A stretch of 64,000 bases of DNA from Segnochrobactrum spirostomi (GTDB lineage: Bacteria > Pseudomonadota > Alphaproteobacteria > Rhizobiales > Segnochrobactraceae): contig NZ_VWNA01000003.1 of the NCBI RefSeq assembly GCF_009600605.1, forward strand, positions 744,001 to 808,000, given 5' to 3'. Under the pieces are notes generated by a model. It had not been told where the DNA came from. It did no database searches and saw only the letters and a list, made by a program, of their open reading frames with translations. A program made the position numbers and the translations under genes. Shown here one piece after another: positions 8,769 through 18,097 of this stretch. Positions within the stretch are counted from its first letter, which is position 1, and every line of letters begins with the position of its first letter.

Positions 8769-8846
8769 GGGATGCTCCGGTCAGCGACGCTTGAGGCTCT
8801 GGCGCTCGATCATAGCGTGAGCCTCCGTTTCTGGCGCGCCTCGCGA

Positions 8847-9377
8847 TCACTCCCCGAGGCAGGAAGCCTCCGCTTCCCGCGCGGCTGCGGGCTTGTCCGC
8901 ATGCTTGGCGGGCCGGCCGCGACCCACGGCGTCGTCGGCACGCGCCTTCAGGTAGACGTAGATGTCGTCGATGTAGCACATCACGTTCTTGTTGGTGCCG
9001 AACGCCGGCATCACGTTCTCATGACCAGTACCGACATTCATGCGGCCCTGCACAACCGTGGAGACGAAGGTGTTGTAGTCCATCGTCTTCAGCGAATTGG
9101 CGAGCGCCGGGGCATAAGTCGAGCCCTGCCCGTCGGGGCCGTGGCAGACGTGGCAATCGGAGTGATAGCGGCGGAAACCGGAGTAGGTATACCAATCGAC
9201 CGTGCCGTCCGGCTGGACATTGTAGGTCGGATTGCCCTCGGCGTCGAAATATTTGCCGTCCTGCTCGCTGGCCGGCTTCTGGGCATCGGCGAGCGCGATG
9301 TTGGAAACGAACAGCCCCATGGCGACAGCGCACAGCCCGCTGACGATCGAAGGGCGAAACACAATCTTGGCGACCAA
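8847..9377 (-). CDS. xoxG: Cytochrome c (XoxG/cL type), electron acceptor of XoxF
   Basis: Secreted monoheme c-type cytochrome of about 176 residues. The heme motif CHVCH is near residues 75-79 and a likely Met ligand is in NVMPAFG. It takes electrons from XoxF and passes them to a small cytochrome c or an oxidase. The start is uncertain. A TTG at 9377 gives a normal signal peptide (VAKIVFRPSIVSGLCAVAM) and has a GAGGATGAG-like ribosome site, whereas an ATG 48 bp further upstream would add an odd acidic leader. Two strong hairpins separate it from xoxF, so it is probably made at a lower level. Confidence 0.9.
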   Translation of the reverse strand: MVAKIVFRPSIVSGLCAVAMGLFVSNIALADAQKPASEQDGKYFDAEGNPTYNVQPDGTVDWYTYSGFRRYHSDCHVCHGPDGQGSTYAPALANSLKTMDYNTFVSTVVQGRMNVGTGHENVMPAFGTNKNVMCYIDDIYVYLKARADDAVGRGRPAKHADKPAAAREAEASCLGE

Positions 9378-9451
9378 AGACTCATCCTCACGGAAGGCGC
9401 GAAGCCGGGACACGGTGTCGTGCACGCCAAGCCCGCTACGGTGGAGAAAGA

Positions 9452-9479
9452 ACCGGCGCGAGGTCGGGGTCGCGCCGGT
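9452..9479 (-). terminator. Hairpin 2 in the xoxF-xoxG gap (attenuator/terminator-like)
   Basis: Perfect 10-bp stem (ACCGGCGCGA / TCGCGCCGGT) with an 8-nt loop. On the minus strand it is followed by TTCTTTCTCC, a moderately T-rich run. It may partly terminate xoxF transcripts or protect their 3' end. Confidence 0.55.
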
Positions 9480-9504
9480 CCAAGTTCGGGAGAGGAGAGG
9501 ATCG

Positions 9505-9530
9505 CGGCCGGCGCAAAGGAGCGCCGGCCG
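9505..9530 (-). terminator. Hairpin 1 just after xoxF (mRNA-stabilising or attenuating)
   Basis: Perfect 10-bp stem (CGGCCGGCGC / GCGCCGGCCG) around a 6-nt loop, 19 bp past the xoxF stop. There is no T tract, so 3'-end protection of the abundant xoxF message is as likely as termination. Confidence 0.5.
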
Positions 9531-9548
9531 ATCTGCTCTCGGGGTCGA

Positions 9549-11348
9549 TCAGGGCACCGCGAAGACGGTGAGCTGGCCGCCGAGGGCGGTGTAGTCGTTG
9601 AGGGCCGCGTAGCCGCCGACCGCACCGAGACCGGCATTCGGATCGGTGAGGCCGGCCGCGAGGCCGATGCCGGCCCAGCCGCCGACGCCCGACAGGACGG
9701 CGACGTATTGCTTGCCCTTGTGGGTGTAGGTCATCACGTTGCCGATGATGCCCGACGGCGTCTTGAAGCGGTAAAGCTCCTTGCCCGAGTGGGCGTCGAT
9801 CGCCTTCAGGTAGCCCTCGAGCGTGCCGTAGAAGACCACATCGCCGGCGGTGGCAAGCGCACCCGACCACACCGAGAACTGCTCGGGGATCGACCACACG
9901 ATCTTACCCTTCACCGCATCCCAGGCGATGAAGTTGCCCATGTTGCTCGAACCCTCGGGCGGATACATGGACAGCGTCGCGCCGACATAGGGCTGACCCG
10001 GCGTGTAGCTCACACGGTACGGCTCATAGTCCATGCAGACGTGGTTGGTCGGCACGTAGAACAGACCGGTCTTCGGCGAATAGGCCGAGGGCTGCTGATC
10101 CTTGGTGCCGAGCGCGGCCGGGCAGACGCCCTTGGTGTTGACGTCCTCGCCGTTCGCTTCGGTCGAGTACTTCGCCACCACTTCCGGACGGCCGTAGGTC
10201 GGGCTGGACTTGTCCATGTCGACCTTGGTCGCCCAGTTCACGGCCGGGTCGAATTTCTCGGCGACGAGAAGCTCACCGGACTCGCGATCGAGGGTGTAGG
10301 CGAAACCGTTGCGGTCCGGATGGAACAGGAGCTTGCGGTCCTTGCCGTCGATCTTCTTGTCGACGAGCATCATCTCGTTGACGCCGTCATAGTCCCACTG
10401 GTCGTGGGGGGTCATCTGATAAACCCACTTCGCCATGCCGGTGTCCGGATCGCGGGCGAAGATGGTCATCGACCATTTGTTGTCGCCCGGGCGCTGGCTC
10501 GGGTTCCAGGTCGAGGGGTTGCCGGTGCCGTAATAGACCGTGTTGAGCTGGGGATCGTAGGAATACCAGCCCCAGGTGCAGCCGCCACCGATCTTCCACT
10601 GATCACCCTTCCAGGTCTTCAGCGAAGAATCCTTGCCGACCGGCTTGCCGAGCTCCATCGTCTTGTCCGGATCGACCTTGATCTCGTCGTCCGGGCCCGC
10701 CGAATAGGCGCGCCAAACCTGCTTGCCGGTCGCCGCGTCGTAGGCGGTGACGTGGCAACGCACGCCGAACTCGCCGCCCGAGATGCCGACGAGGACCTTG
10801 TCCTTCACCGGAAGCACGGTCGCCGTGTTGGTCTCGCCCTTGGTCGGATCGCCGTTCTGGACCTTCCAGATCACCTTGCCGGTCTTGGCGTCGAGTGCCA
10901 CGACGGTGGTGTCGGCCTGGTGCAGGAAGATCTTGCCGTCGGAATAGGCGACGCCACGGTTGACCGTGTCGCAGCACATCACCGGGATGACGTTCGGATC
11001 CTGCTTCGGCTCATAGCGCCAGATGATCTTTCCCTCGTTGTTGAGATCGAGGGCGTACACGACGTTCGGGAACGGCGTGTGGACGTACATGATGTCGCCC
11101 ACGACGAGCGGGGAGCCCTCGTGGCCGCGCAGAACGCCCGTGGAGAAAGTCCAGGACACCTGGAGTTTTCCGACGTTCTTGGTGTTGATCTGATCGAGCT
11201 TCGAGTAGCGGGTGTTGGCGTAGTCACCCGTCTGGATAACCCACTGATTGGGGTTGTCGATCTGCTTTTGGAGATCATCGTTCGCCTGGGCAGGGACGAC
11301 CCATGCCGCAGCGAGCGCCAATACCGCGAGCGGTCCGGCTCTTCTCAT
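9549..11348 (-). CDS. xoxF: Lanthanide-dependent PQQ methanol dehydrogenase XoxF
   Basis: A 599-residue periplasmic eight-bladed propeller quinoprotein; the signal peptide ends near AQA-NDD. It oxidises methanol (and often formaldehyde) and reduces XoxG. Diagnostic residues: the vicinal disulfide CC at 125-126, metal ligands E193 (GGEFGVR) and N277 (GTGNPS), catalytic D319, and D321 two residues later in WDYDGVNE. That extra Asp marks lanthanide-using XoxF; calcium-type MxaF has Ala there. The start is supported by GGAGG 5 bp upstream. No mxaI is present, as expected for XoxF. It is first gene of xoxFGJ, divergent from an ABC importer across a long AT-richer spacer. Confidence 0.96.
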   Translation of the reverse strand: MRRAGPLAVLALAAAWVVPAQANDDLQKQIDNPNQWVIQTGDYANTRYSKLDQINTKNVGKLQVSWTFSTGVLRGHEGSPLVVGDIMYVHTPFPNVVYALDLNNEGKIIWRYEPKQDPNVIPVMCCDTVNRGVAYSDGKIFLHQADTTVVALDAKTGKVIWKVQNGDPTKGETNTATVLPVKDKVLVGISGGEFGVRCHVTAYDAATGKQVWRAYSAGPDDEIKVDPDKTMELGKPVGKDSSLKTWKGDQWKIGGGCTWGWYSYDPQLNTVYYGTGNPSTWNPSQRPGDNKWSMTIFARDPDTGMAKWVYQMTPHDQWDYDGVNEMMLVDKKIDGKDRKLLFHPDRNGFAYTLDRESGELLVAEKFDPAVNWATKVDMDKSSPTYGRPEVVAKYSTEANGEDVNTKGVCPAALGTKDQQPSAYSPKTGLFYVPTNHVCMDYEPYRVSYTPGQPYVGATLSMYPPEGSSNMGNFIAWDAVKGKIVWSIPEQFSVWSGALATAGDVVFYGTLEGYLKAIDAHSGKELYRFKTPSGIIGNVMTYTHKGKQYVAVLSGVGGWAGIGLAAGLTDPNAGLGAVGGYAALNDYTALGGQLTVFAVP

Positions 11349-12097
11349 CGCGCATCCTCCAGTAGGATAGTCCCGGGTCGCCCGGCCACAAGCACGGACG
11401 CACAGCTATCCCTAGTATTTCTTGCTTCGGGGACGAGACCTTCGACAGCGTGTCACAACCGGCGGTTCCGCCATCGAGCACGCAGCGACGAGTGAGCATC
11501 GCGCTGGCCTACGAACCGTATATCGCTTTCCCCGTGCGATACCGTTGAAGCCGAAGGATGCCCCGATGCTAATCACACAATTTCCAGCATGCAACCAACT
11601 TTCTGAGTTTGCTCTTATTTTTTGCGGCGCATGATGGCGTGATTTCATTTCACTCCGGTGTGAATTCTTTTGGAGCACGCCCAGCGCCGCGGGAATGCAT
11701 CTAATACCTTATTTTAGAACGATTTTCCGAAAAGAAGCGGCCTCACCTGAGGGTCGCGGCAGCGCAAAACGCTATCCGCGCGGGATCATCGCAGCGCAAA
11801 ATATTCCAATCCGTACTTTTCGTCGCGCGCTCAGAGACTCGCGGAAATTCTGGATTTTGTGCGAGCGTCGCGTCCGTTCGCGCTCAAGGTCATTTGTGCA
11901 TCGCAGCAAGTCAGCTTCGGGCGAGCTATCTTATTATGTTATAAGGGATTCCTTCCGGTTGATGCGCACCCTCCTCCTCCGCATGATGCGGTCGAGAAAG
12001 CGGGTGGTGGCGCGGCGCAAAGCCCGCTCCGCGGCCCGCAGCACGGCGGGAGCCCACGCCCCGCCACGACATTCTGGGCCGAGGCCGGCAGAGTTCC
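11349..12097. other. Long AT-richer divergent intergenic region upstream of xoxF
   Basis: About 750 bp, clearly lower in GC than the flanks around 11560-11950 (runs such as TTATTTTTTG and TTATTTTAGAAC). No reading frame here has codon usage or motifs of a real gene. It should hold the xoxF promoter (minus) and the ABC-operon promoter (plus), but no convincing -35/-10 pair was identified. It contains the 16-bp near-palindrome at 11649-11664. Confidence 0.6.
11649..11664. promoter_or_regulatory. 16-bp near-perfect palindrome in the xoxF upstream region
   Basis: TTCACTCCGGTGTGAA is symmetric except for one mismatched pair. It lies 300 bp upstream of xoxF and 434 bp upstream of the divergent ABC gene. 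It is a candidate binding site for a dimeric regulator of methanol oxidation or of the transporter; the regulator is unknown. Confidence 0.4.
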
Positions 12098-13171
12098 ATG
12101 CGGACGGGACAGACAATGGCAATGCTCGGAGACGCTCCATCCGCCAAAGCGCACTCGGAAGGGCGCGCGAGCCCCTCCATCTCGCGGCGAACCGCGCTCG
12201 GCCTTCTCGGGGCGGCGGCTCTCGCGCCGACGATCGGACGCGCCCGAGCCGCGGACGCCGCCACGATCCGCGCCGGCGTGCTCAAGTTCGGGACGGTCAA
12301 CTGGGAGCTCGACACGATTCGCCGCCTCGGCCTCGACAGTGCGAACGGGATCCGAATCGAATCGGTCCAAGTGGCTTCCAACGACGCCACCCGCATCGCC
12401 TTCATGGCCGGTGACGTGGACGTCATCGCGACCGATCTTCTCCTCGCCGCCCGTCTCACCGCAGAGGGGACGCCCGTCGTCTACATTCCCTTCTCGGCGA
12501 GCGAGGGCGGCGTGATGGTCGCCAAGGATTCCCCCTTCAAGACGCTGTCCGACCTCAAGGGCAAGAAGGTCGCGGTGGCCGGCGGACCGCTCGACAAGAG
12601 CTGGCTTCTTCTGCGCGCCTACGCGCAGAGCCGGGACAACTTCGATCTCGCGACCGCCGTCGAGCCTTCCTTCGGCGCGCCGCCGTTGCTCGCCGAGATG
12701 CTCGCCAATGGCCAGTTCGATGCCGGCCTCCTGTTCTGGAACTTCTGTGCCCGGCTCGAGGCGAAAGGGTTCCGCACCCTGATCTCGACCGAGGACGCGG
12801 CCCGCGCCTTCGGTGCGACGGGCGCGGTCGCACTGATCGGCTACGTCTTCAAGGCGGATTTCGCCGCCCGCCACCCCGAGGCGGTCGACGGCTTCGCCGC
12901 CGCGTCGAAGGCGGCAAAACAGGCGCTGGCGACCTCGGCGTCCGCCTGGGACGCGCTGCGGCCGCTCATGCAGGCCGACGATCCCGCCGTGTTCGACGCC
13001 CTCAAGCGCCGGTTCATCGACGGAATTCCCAATCGCCCGATCGCCGAGGAGGAGGCCGACGCGGCGCGCCTTTATGCCGTGATCGCGGAAATCGGGGGAC
13101 CGAAGCTGGTCGGCCCGGCGAAGACCCTGCCGAAGGGGCTCTATTGGACCGGTCATGCCGCCAGCCCCTGA
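12098..13171 (+). CDS. ABC transporter substrate-binding protein (NitT/TauT-like), Tat signal
   Basis: A periplasmic binding protein of about 357 residues with a twin-arginine signal (SISRRTALGLLGAAAL). Its NMT1/SsuA-like type II fold begins IRAGVLKFGTVNWELD, with SDLKGKKVAV later. The start is uncertain: ATGs at 12098, 12116 and 12122 are all in frame. The family carries nitrate, taurine, sulfonates, pyrimidines and other small ligands. Position beside xoxF suggests a ligand tied to methanol oxidation. The downstream permease gene overlaps its end by 17 bp. Confidence 0.85.
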   Translation: MRTGQTMAMLGDAPSAKAHSEGRASPSISRRTALGLLGAAALAPTIGRARAADAATIRAGVLKFGTVNWELDTIRRLGLDSANGIRIESVQVASNDATRIAFMAGDVDVIATDLLLAARLTAEGTPVVYIPFSASEGGVMVAKDSPFKTLSDLKGKKVAVAGGPLDKSWLLLRAYAQSRDNFDLATAVEPSFGAPPLLAEMLANGQFDAGLLFWNFCARLEAKGFRTLISTEDAARAFGATGAVALIGYVFKADFAARHPEAVDGFAAASKAAKQALATSASAWDALRPLMQADDPAVFDALKRRFIDGIPNRPIAEEEADAARLYAVIAEIGGPKLVGPAKTLPKGLYWTGHAASP

Positions 13172-13949
13172 CGTGTCTCCGCCGTGGGGAGGCCGGCGCC
13201 TGCGCCTCGCGGCGATCAACGCCGCGTCGCTCGTCGTGCTGATCGGCCTCTGGGCCCTGGCCGCGTCGCTCGCCCACACCCGCAGCGTCCCGTCGCCGCT
13301 GTCGGTCGCGACCTTCCTCGTGGAGGAGGCCCGCAGCGGCGCGCTCGAGGCGAACATCGCCGTCACCCTCGGCCGCGTCGCCGCCTCGTTCGCCCTCGCG
13401 ATGACGATCGGCACCGCCATCGGCCTCTGGCTCGGCCGGATGCGCAAGGCGGACCGGGTCTTTTCGCTCTGGCTCCTGGTGCTGCTCAACACCCCGGCGC
13501 TCGTCATCGCCGTTCTCTGTTATATCTGGCTCGGCCTGACGGACACCGCGGCCGTGCTCGCCGTCGCCCTCAACAAGCTGCCGATGACCGCCGTCACCGT
13601 GCGCGAAGGCGCCCGGGCGTTCGACCCCGGGCTCGACGAGATGGCGACGGCCTATCGCCTCCCGTTCGGCACCTGGCTGCATCACGTCGCAGCGCCGCAG
13701 CTCGCGCCCTACCTCGCCGCCGCCGCCCGCAATGGCATCGCCCTCGTTTGGAAGATCGTCCTTCTCGTCGAGTTGCTCGGGCGGCCGGACGGTGTCGGCG
13801 CGGCGATCTCGCTCTATTTCCAGCTCTTCGATGTTCGTGCCGTGATCGGCTATGCGGTCGCCTTCGGCGCCGTCATGCTCACGATCGAGTTCCTTGTGTT
13901 GCAGCCCCTCGAGTCCCATGCCCGCCGCTGGCGCATCGACCCCGCTTGA
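13155..13949 (+). CDS. ABC transporter permease (NitT/TauT-like)
   Basis: A 264-residue inner-membrane protein with about six transmembrane helices and a BPD_transp_1 domain. The EAA-like cytoplasmic loop is DEMATAYRLPFGTWLHHVAAPQ. It is translationally coupled to both neighbours (17-bp overlap upstream, 32-bp overlap downstream). It forms the channel of the importer beside xoxF. Confidence 0.88.
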   Translation: MPPAPDVSPPWGGRRLRLAAINAASLVVLIGLWALAASLAHTRSVPSPLSVATFLVEEARSGALEANIAVTLGRVAASFALAMTIGTAIGLWLGRMRKADRVFSLWLLVLLNTPALVIAVLCYIWLGLTDTAAVLAVALNKLPMTAVTVREGARAFDPGLDEMATAYRLPFGTWLHHVAAPQLAPYLAAAARNGIALVWKIVLLVELLGRPDGVGAAISLYFQLFDVRAVIGYAVAFGAVMLTIEFLVLQPLESHARRWRIDPA

Positions 13950-14664
13950 CGTTCGCATCGACCTGAAGCGGTACCGGCGGGGCGACGGCACGGTGGTCGA
14001 AGCCGTGCGCGGCCTGACCCTCGCGATCGCGCCCGCCCGCTTCACCTGCCTGATCGGCCCGTCCGGCTGCGGCAAGACCACGGCGCTCAGGATCGCGGCC
14101 GGCCTCGACCACGATTTCGAGGGCGCGGTCACGCCCGATCCGCGCAGCCTGAGGCTTGCGCTGATGTTCCAGGAGCCGCGGCTGCTGCCCTGGCGGACGG
14201 TCGAGCAGAATGTCCGCCTCGTCCTAGCCCGGCCCGAGCGGCGGAAACCTCTCGATTCTTTGTTCGCCGCGGTTGGGCTCGAATCCTGGCGCGATCGGTA
14301 TCCGGGGGAGCTTTCGCTGGGTCTCGCCCGCCGCGTCGCGCTCGCCCGGGCGCTGGCGACGGAACCGGATTTCCTTCTGCTAGACGAGCCCTTCGTGTCT
14401 CTCGACGATTCCGCGGCCGCCGCGCTCCGCGGCGTGCTGCTCGAAGCGTTCGCGGCGCGCGGAATGGGGATCCTGATGGTCACGCATAATCTGCGCGAAG
14501 CGCTCGCCATCGCCGACACTTTGGTCCTGCTCGCACCGCGTCCGAGCCGGGTTCTCGCCCGTGTCGATCTCGATGCGCCACGGCCTTCGCGCAGCGGGAC
14601 CTGGATCGAGACGGAACGTCGCAGCCTCGCCGAGCGCTTCCCTTCGGTCGTCGCGCGTGGATAA
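13918..14664 (+). CDS. ABC transporter ATP-binding protein (NitT/TauT-like) with atypical signature motif
   Basis: A 248-residue ATPase. Walker A is GPSGCGKTT, the Q-loop is FQEPRLLPW, Walker B is FLLLDEPF and the switch His is in MVTHNL. The ABC signature normally reads LSGGQ but here reads LSLGLARR, losing the second Gly and the Gln. ATPase function may be altered or the family may tolerate this. The ATG at 13918 lies inside the permease gene and gives the usual length, whereas an earlier in-frame start would add a low-complexity Ser-rich leader. Confidence 0.85.
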   Translation: MPAAGASTPLDVRIDLKRYRRGDGTVVEAVRGLTLAIAPARFTCLIGPSGCGKTTALRIAAGLDHDFEGAVTPDPRSLRLALMFQEPRLLPWRTVEQNVRLVLARPERRKPLDSLFAAVGLESWRDRYPGELSLGLARRVALARALATEPDFLLLDEPFVSLDDSAAAALRGVLLEAFAARGMGILMVTHNLREALAIADTLVLLAPRPSRVLARVDLDAPRPSRSGTWIETERRSLAERFPSVVARG

Positions 14665-14802
14665 TCGGCCAGAGAGCTCGAAAGCGACAAACTCTGTCCA
14701 AAATTCACAATGAGTTCTTCCAACTCGAATGTATATGCTGCCCACTGGGCTTACATTCGCGGCTCGGAAAAAGATCCAGGAAACGCTCGCTAGAGGTGCT
14801 TG

Positions 14803-15186
14803 ATGAAAAGTGTGTTGTTCGGTGCGCTCGCGCTCGTTGCGCTGGCGGGTCCCGTTTACGCCCAGGATGCGGCGGCGGGCGAGAAGCTGTTCATGCGCTG
14901 CAAGGCGTGTCATCAGATCGGGCCGGATGCGAAGAACGCCATCGGTCCCGACCTGAACGGCGTCGTGGGCCGCAGGGCCGGCACCGAGGAAGGCTATTCC
15001 TACTCGGCGGCTCTCAAGGATTCCGGCCTCACCTGGGACGAGGCGACCCTGACCAAGTGGCTCCACGGGCCGAAGAAGCTCGTCGCCGGCACCAAGATGA
15101 TCTTCCCGGGCTTCCAGAAGGACGACGATATCAAAAACGTCATCGCCTATCTGAGCCAGTTCAACGCCGACGGCTCCAAGAAGTGA
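14803..15186 (+). CDS. Small soluble class I cytochrome c (c2/c550-like)
   Basis: A 127-residue secreted cytochrome: signal peptide of about 21 residues (ending VYAQ), heme motif CKACH at about residues 33-37, and axial Met in GTKMIFPG. The ATG at 14803 has GAGG 6 bp upstream. It follows the ABC operon after about 140 bp, so it probably has its own promoter. In methylotrophs such small cytochromes carry electrons from the XoxG-type cytochrome to terminal oxidases; that role is inferred from proximity. Confidence 0.9.
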   Translation: MKSVLFGALALVALAGPVYAQDAAAGEKLFMRCKACHQIGPDAKNAIGPDLNGVVGRRAGTEEGYSYSAALKDSGLTWDEATLTKWLHGPKKLVAGTKMIFPGFQKDDDIKNVIAYLSQFNADGSKK

Positions 15187-15230
15187 CCTTTCGCGAGGCC
15201 GGCCGGCAGCCGGCCGCCTTCGAAAGTTGA

Positions 15231-15254
15231 TCGGCGGGCGCTGTCGCCCGCCGA
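15231..15254 (+). terminator. Intrinsic terminator after the cytochrome c gene
   Basis: Perfect 10-bp stem (TCGGCGGGCG / CGCCCGCCGA) with a CTGT tetraloop, followed by ATTCTT. It lies between two convergent genes and may serve both. Confidence 0.7.
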
Positions 15255-15295
15255 ATTCTTAGGTTCGTGCCCAGCAAGGGCCGGGACGCCCCGGC

Positions 15296-16396
15296 TCAGT
15301 TCATCCGCAGGATCGGCTTGATGGTCTTGCCGCTTTCCGAATCCCGGATCGCCTCGTTGATGGCGTCGAAGGGATAGAACGTCACCAGCCGTTCGAACGG
15401 GAAATGCCCCTTGGCCTGAAGCTCCACGAGCATCGGGATGAAGGTGTCCGGATTGGACTCGCCTTCGACGATGCCCATAAGCCGCCGTCCGCCGCTCATG
15501 AAGTGCACCTCGTCGAGCGCGATCTCGCTGCCCGGGGCCGACGCACCCAGAATCCCGCACGTTCCCATCGGCGCAAGCGCCATCACCGCACTGCGGATGA
15601 CCTTCGAAAGCCCTGTGGTATCGAGGGCGAAGTTGAGCCCGTAGCCGGTGATCTTCAGGATCTCGGCGGTCGCATCGACCTTGGCGGGGTTGATCGTATG
15701 GGTCGCGCCGAGCTCGCGGGCGAGCTCCAGCCGGGCGTCGTGCATATCGACGGCGATGATCGTGGTGGCCCCGACCACCTTGGCCGCCATCAGCGCCGAC
15801 AGCCCGACCGACCCAGAGCCGAACACTGCGAACGATTTTCCGGCTGAAACCTTGAGCGCATTCATCACCGCGCCCGCTCCGGTCTGGATGCCGCAGGCGA
15901 GCGGTCCGAGCAGTTCGAGCGGCGCGCTGTCTGGCACCTTCACGACGTTCGCCTCATGGCAGATGGCGTGGGTCGCGAAGGACGACTGACCGAAGAAATT
16001 GCCGTGAATGCGCGCGCCGCCGGCCGAGAGCGCGCTCGTGCCGTCGGCACGCGTGGCGAAGAAATTGCGCGGGAAAAACTCGTGGCAATAGCTGATGTGG
16101 TGGTCCTGGCAGCTCGGACAGTGCCCGCACGAATTGAAGGTCATGACGACCCTGTCGCCCGGACGAACCTTCGTGATGGCGGTGCCGACCTTCTCCACCA
16201 CGCCGGCCCCCTCGTGGCCCAGCACGACCGGCTGCGGCGTCGGCAACACGCCGTCACGGGCGGAGATGTCGGTGTGGCAAACGCCGGTTGCGACGACCTT
16301 GACGAGGATTTCGTTGTCCCTCGGATCCTCGATCTCGATCGTTTCGAGGCTGAGGTCGGCACGCTGCGCGCGCGCAAGGGCGGCTCTGATCTGCAT
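15296..16396 (-). CDS. Zinc-dependent aryl-alcohol (benzyl-alcohol-type) dehydrogenase
   Basis: A 366-residue medium-chain NAD-dependent alcohol dehydrogenase. Catalytic zinc ligands are in GVCHTD and GHEGAG. Structural zinc cysteines are in CGHCPSCQ plus the later ISYC. The Rossmann motif is GSGSVG, with Asp (AVDMHD) indicating NAD over NADP. It resembles XylB/AreB benzyl alcohol dehydrogenases. It is downstream of an aldehyde dehydrogenase on the same strand, so the pair would convert an aryl alcohol to the aryl acid. Exact substrate (benzyl, vanillyl, coniferyl) not resolved. Confidence 0.88.
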   Translation of the reverse strand: MQIRAALARAQRADLSLETIEIEDPRDNEILVKVVATGVCHTDISARDGVLPTPQPVVLGHEGAGVVEKVGTAITKVRPGDRVVMTFNSCGHCPSCQDHHISYCHEFFPRNFFATRADGTSALSAGGARIHGNFFGQSSFATHAICHEANVVKVPDSAPLELLGPLACGIQTGAGAVMNALKVSAGKSFAVFGSGSVGLSALMAAKVVGATTIIAVDMHDARLELARELGATHTINPAKVDATAEILKITGYGLNFALDTTGLSKVIRSAVMALAPMGTCGILGASAPGSEIALDEVHFMSGGRRLMGIVEGESNPDTFIPMLVELQAKGHFPFERLVTFYPFDAINEAIRDSESGKTIKPILRMN

Positions 16397-16474
16397 GGCA
16401 AACTCCGGACTGTAGGGGCAAGACGGCGGACGCGGGCGGCACGGCCCGCGTCCGAAGGCGACGCGCGTGCGGGG

Positions 16475-17947
16475 TCAGAACGGATAGGGCGCGGCGGCGT
16501 CCTTCACCGAGATCCACTTCCAGGTGGTGAACTCCTCGATGTCGGCGGGGCCGCCGATCCGGGTTCCGTTGCCCGACTTGCGCGGGCCGCCGAACGGCGC
16601 GAACGGGCCGCCGTTGACCGTCTGATCGTTGACGTGGACCATGCCCACGTCGAGTTCGTCGGCGATCCTGAGCGCGCGGGTCGTATCCGCAGAGATCACG
16701 CCGGCCGCGAGGCCGTAGTCGCTCGAATTGGTGTACTCGATCGCCTCCGCCTCGGTCGCGAACGGCGCGATGCAGGCGACGGGACCGAAGATCTCCTCGT
16801 TGAAGGCCCGCATGCCGGGCGTGACACCGGTGAGCACGGTCGCCGCATAGAACCGCCCATCGTGGGTGCCGCCGGCGAGCAGCCGCGCGCCCTTGGCGAC
16901 GGCATCGTCGACGATCGCCTGGATGCTCTCGACCTGGCCGTCCGAAATGATCGGCCCGAGCGCGACCTGAAGGGTGGAGGGATCGCCGGCCGGCAGGTGC
17001 CGTGCCTTTGCGGCGAGGCGGTCCGCCAGCGCATCGGCGATGGCTTCCTGGGCGAGGATCAGGCCCGTCGCCATGCAGATCTGACCCTGGTGCATGAACG
17101 TACCCCAGGCACAGTTCGATGCCGCGATGTCGAGATCGGCGTCCTCGAGCACGATGAGCGAATTCTTGCCGCCGAGCTCGAGCTGCACCTTCTTGAAGTG
17201 CTTGCCGGCGATCTCCGCCACGCGGGAGCCGCCCCGCGCCGAGCCGGTGAAGGAAATCATCGCGATGTTCGGATCGGTGCACATCGCCTCGCCGGCCTCG
17301 GCGCCGCCCGCCACGACCTGGAGCACGCCCTTCGGCAGGCCGGCCTCCTCGAAGATGCGCGCGATGATGACGCCGCCGGAGATCGGCGTGCGCGGATCGG
17401 GCTTGTGAACGACCGCGTTGCCGAAGGCGAGCGCCGCGGCGATGGAGCGGATCGAGAGCACGAGGGGAAAATTGAACGGCGAGATGACGCCGACGACGCC
17501 GTGCGGCACGCGCTTGGCGTAGTTCGTCCGCGCGTCCATCGCCGGGATCATCACGCCCATCGGCGCCACGGCGAGGCTCGCCGCATGGCGAATGAAGTGC
17601 GTGCCGTGTTCGATCTCGATCGCCGCCTTGGGGTGGATCGAACCGGATTCGCGCATGATCCACGGGATCAGTTCGGCGCCGTTCTGTTCGAGAAAATCGG
17701 CAGCCTTCGTCAGAATCCGCGCGCGCTCGGTCGGGAGTGTCCTGCTCCAGCCGCGCTGGGCCGCGCGGGCTTCCGCCGCGGCGCGGGCGATGTCGGCGGC
17801 CCCGGCGATGCCGACCGACGCAATCACCGCCCCGCTCGCCGGATCGGCGACGTCGATCGTACCGGCTTCGGTCACTCGCCAATCGCCGAGATATGCGCGG
17901 CCCTGCCAGCGCTCCGGGCTCAGGAATGTCTTCGGATGGGCGTTCAT
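16475..17947 (-). CDS. Aryl-aldehyde (benzaldehyde/vanillin-type) dehydrogenase
   Basis: A 490-residue NAD(P)-dependent aldehyde dehydrogenase. The catalytic Glu is in LELGGKN and the catalytic Cys in GQICMATG; the cofactor loop is FTGSARGG. The ATG at 17947 is preceded by GGAGGAAAG at ideal spacing; longer in-frame starts lack this. Similar to XylC/AreC-type benzaldehyde dehydrogenases. Transcription very probably starts at the sigma-54 promoter about 140 bp upstream, driven by the divergent activator gene. Confidence 0.92.
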   Translation of the reverse strand: MNAHPKTFLSPERWQGRAYLGDWRVTEAGTIDVADPASGAVIASVGIAGAADIARAAAEARAAQRGWSRTLPTERARILTKAADFLEQNGAELIPWIMRESGSIHPKAAIEIEHGTHFIRHAASLAVAPMGVMIPAMDARTNYAKRVPHGVVGVISPFNFPLVLSIRSIAAALAFGNAVVHKPDPRTPISGGVIIARIFEEAGLPKGVLQVVAGGAEAGEAMCTDPNIAMISFTGSARGGSRVAEIAGKHFKKVQLELGGKNSLIVLEDADLDIAASNCAWGTFMHQGQICMATGLILAQEAIADALADRLAAKARHLPAGDPSTLQVALGPIISDGQVESIQAIVDDAVAKGARLLAGGTHDGRFYAATVLTGVTPGMRAFNEEIFGPVACIAPFATEAEAIEYTNSSDYGLAAGVISADTTRALRIADELDVGMVHVNDQTVNGGPFAPFGGPRKSGNGTRIGGPADIEEFTTWKWISVKDAAAPYPF

Positions 17948-18097
17948 CGCTTTCCTCCTTGTCCGCCGCGGAACGAGACACGGCATCGCGGCTCCGAGCC
18001 GGACGCGTGAGCGTCCTCTCTCGCCGGAGTGCCATTCGATCAGCGCCGTGTCGGCGTTCCTCCTCCCGCTTCCTCGAGCGGTTCGGGGACCAACAGC

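Noticed and set aside
9549-11348. Assignment of the quinoprotein as calcium-type MxaF
   Set aside because: The Asp two residues after the catalytic Asp and the absence of mxaI indicate the lanthanide type XoxF.
7758-11495. A 1245-codon open frame on the plus strand opposite xoxF, xoxG and xoxJ
   Set aside because: It is antisense to three well-supported genes, has no family features, and long antisense frames are expected at this GC content.
11412-11678. Short open frames in the xoxF upstream spacer
   Set aside because: No ribosome site, no recognisable family, poor codon bias; more likely regulatory DNA.
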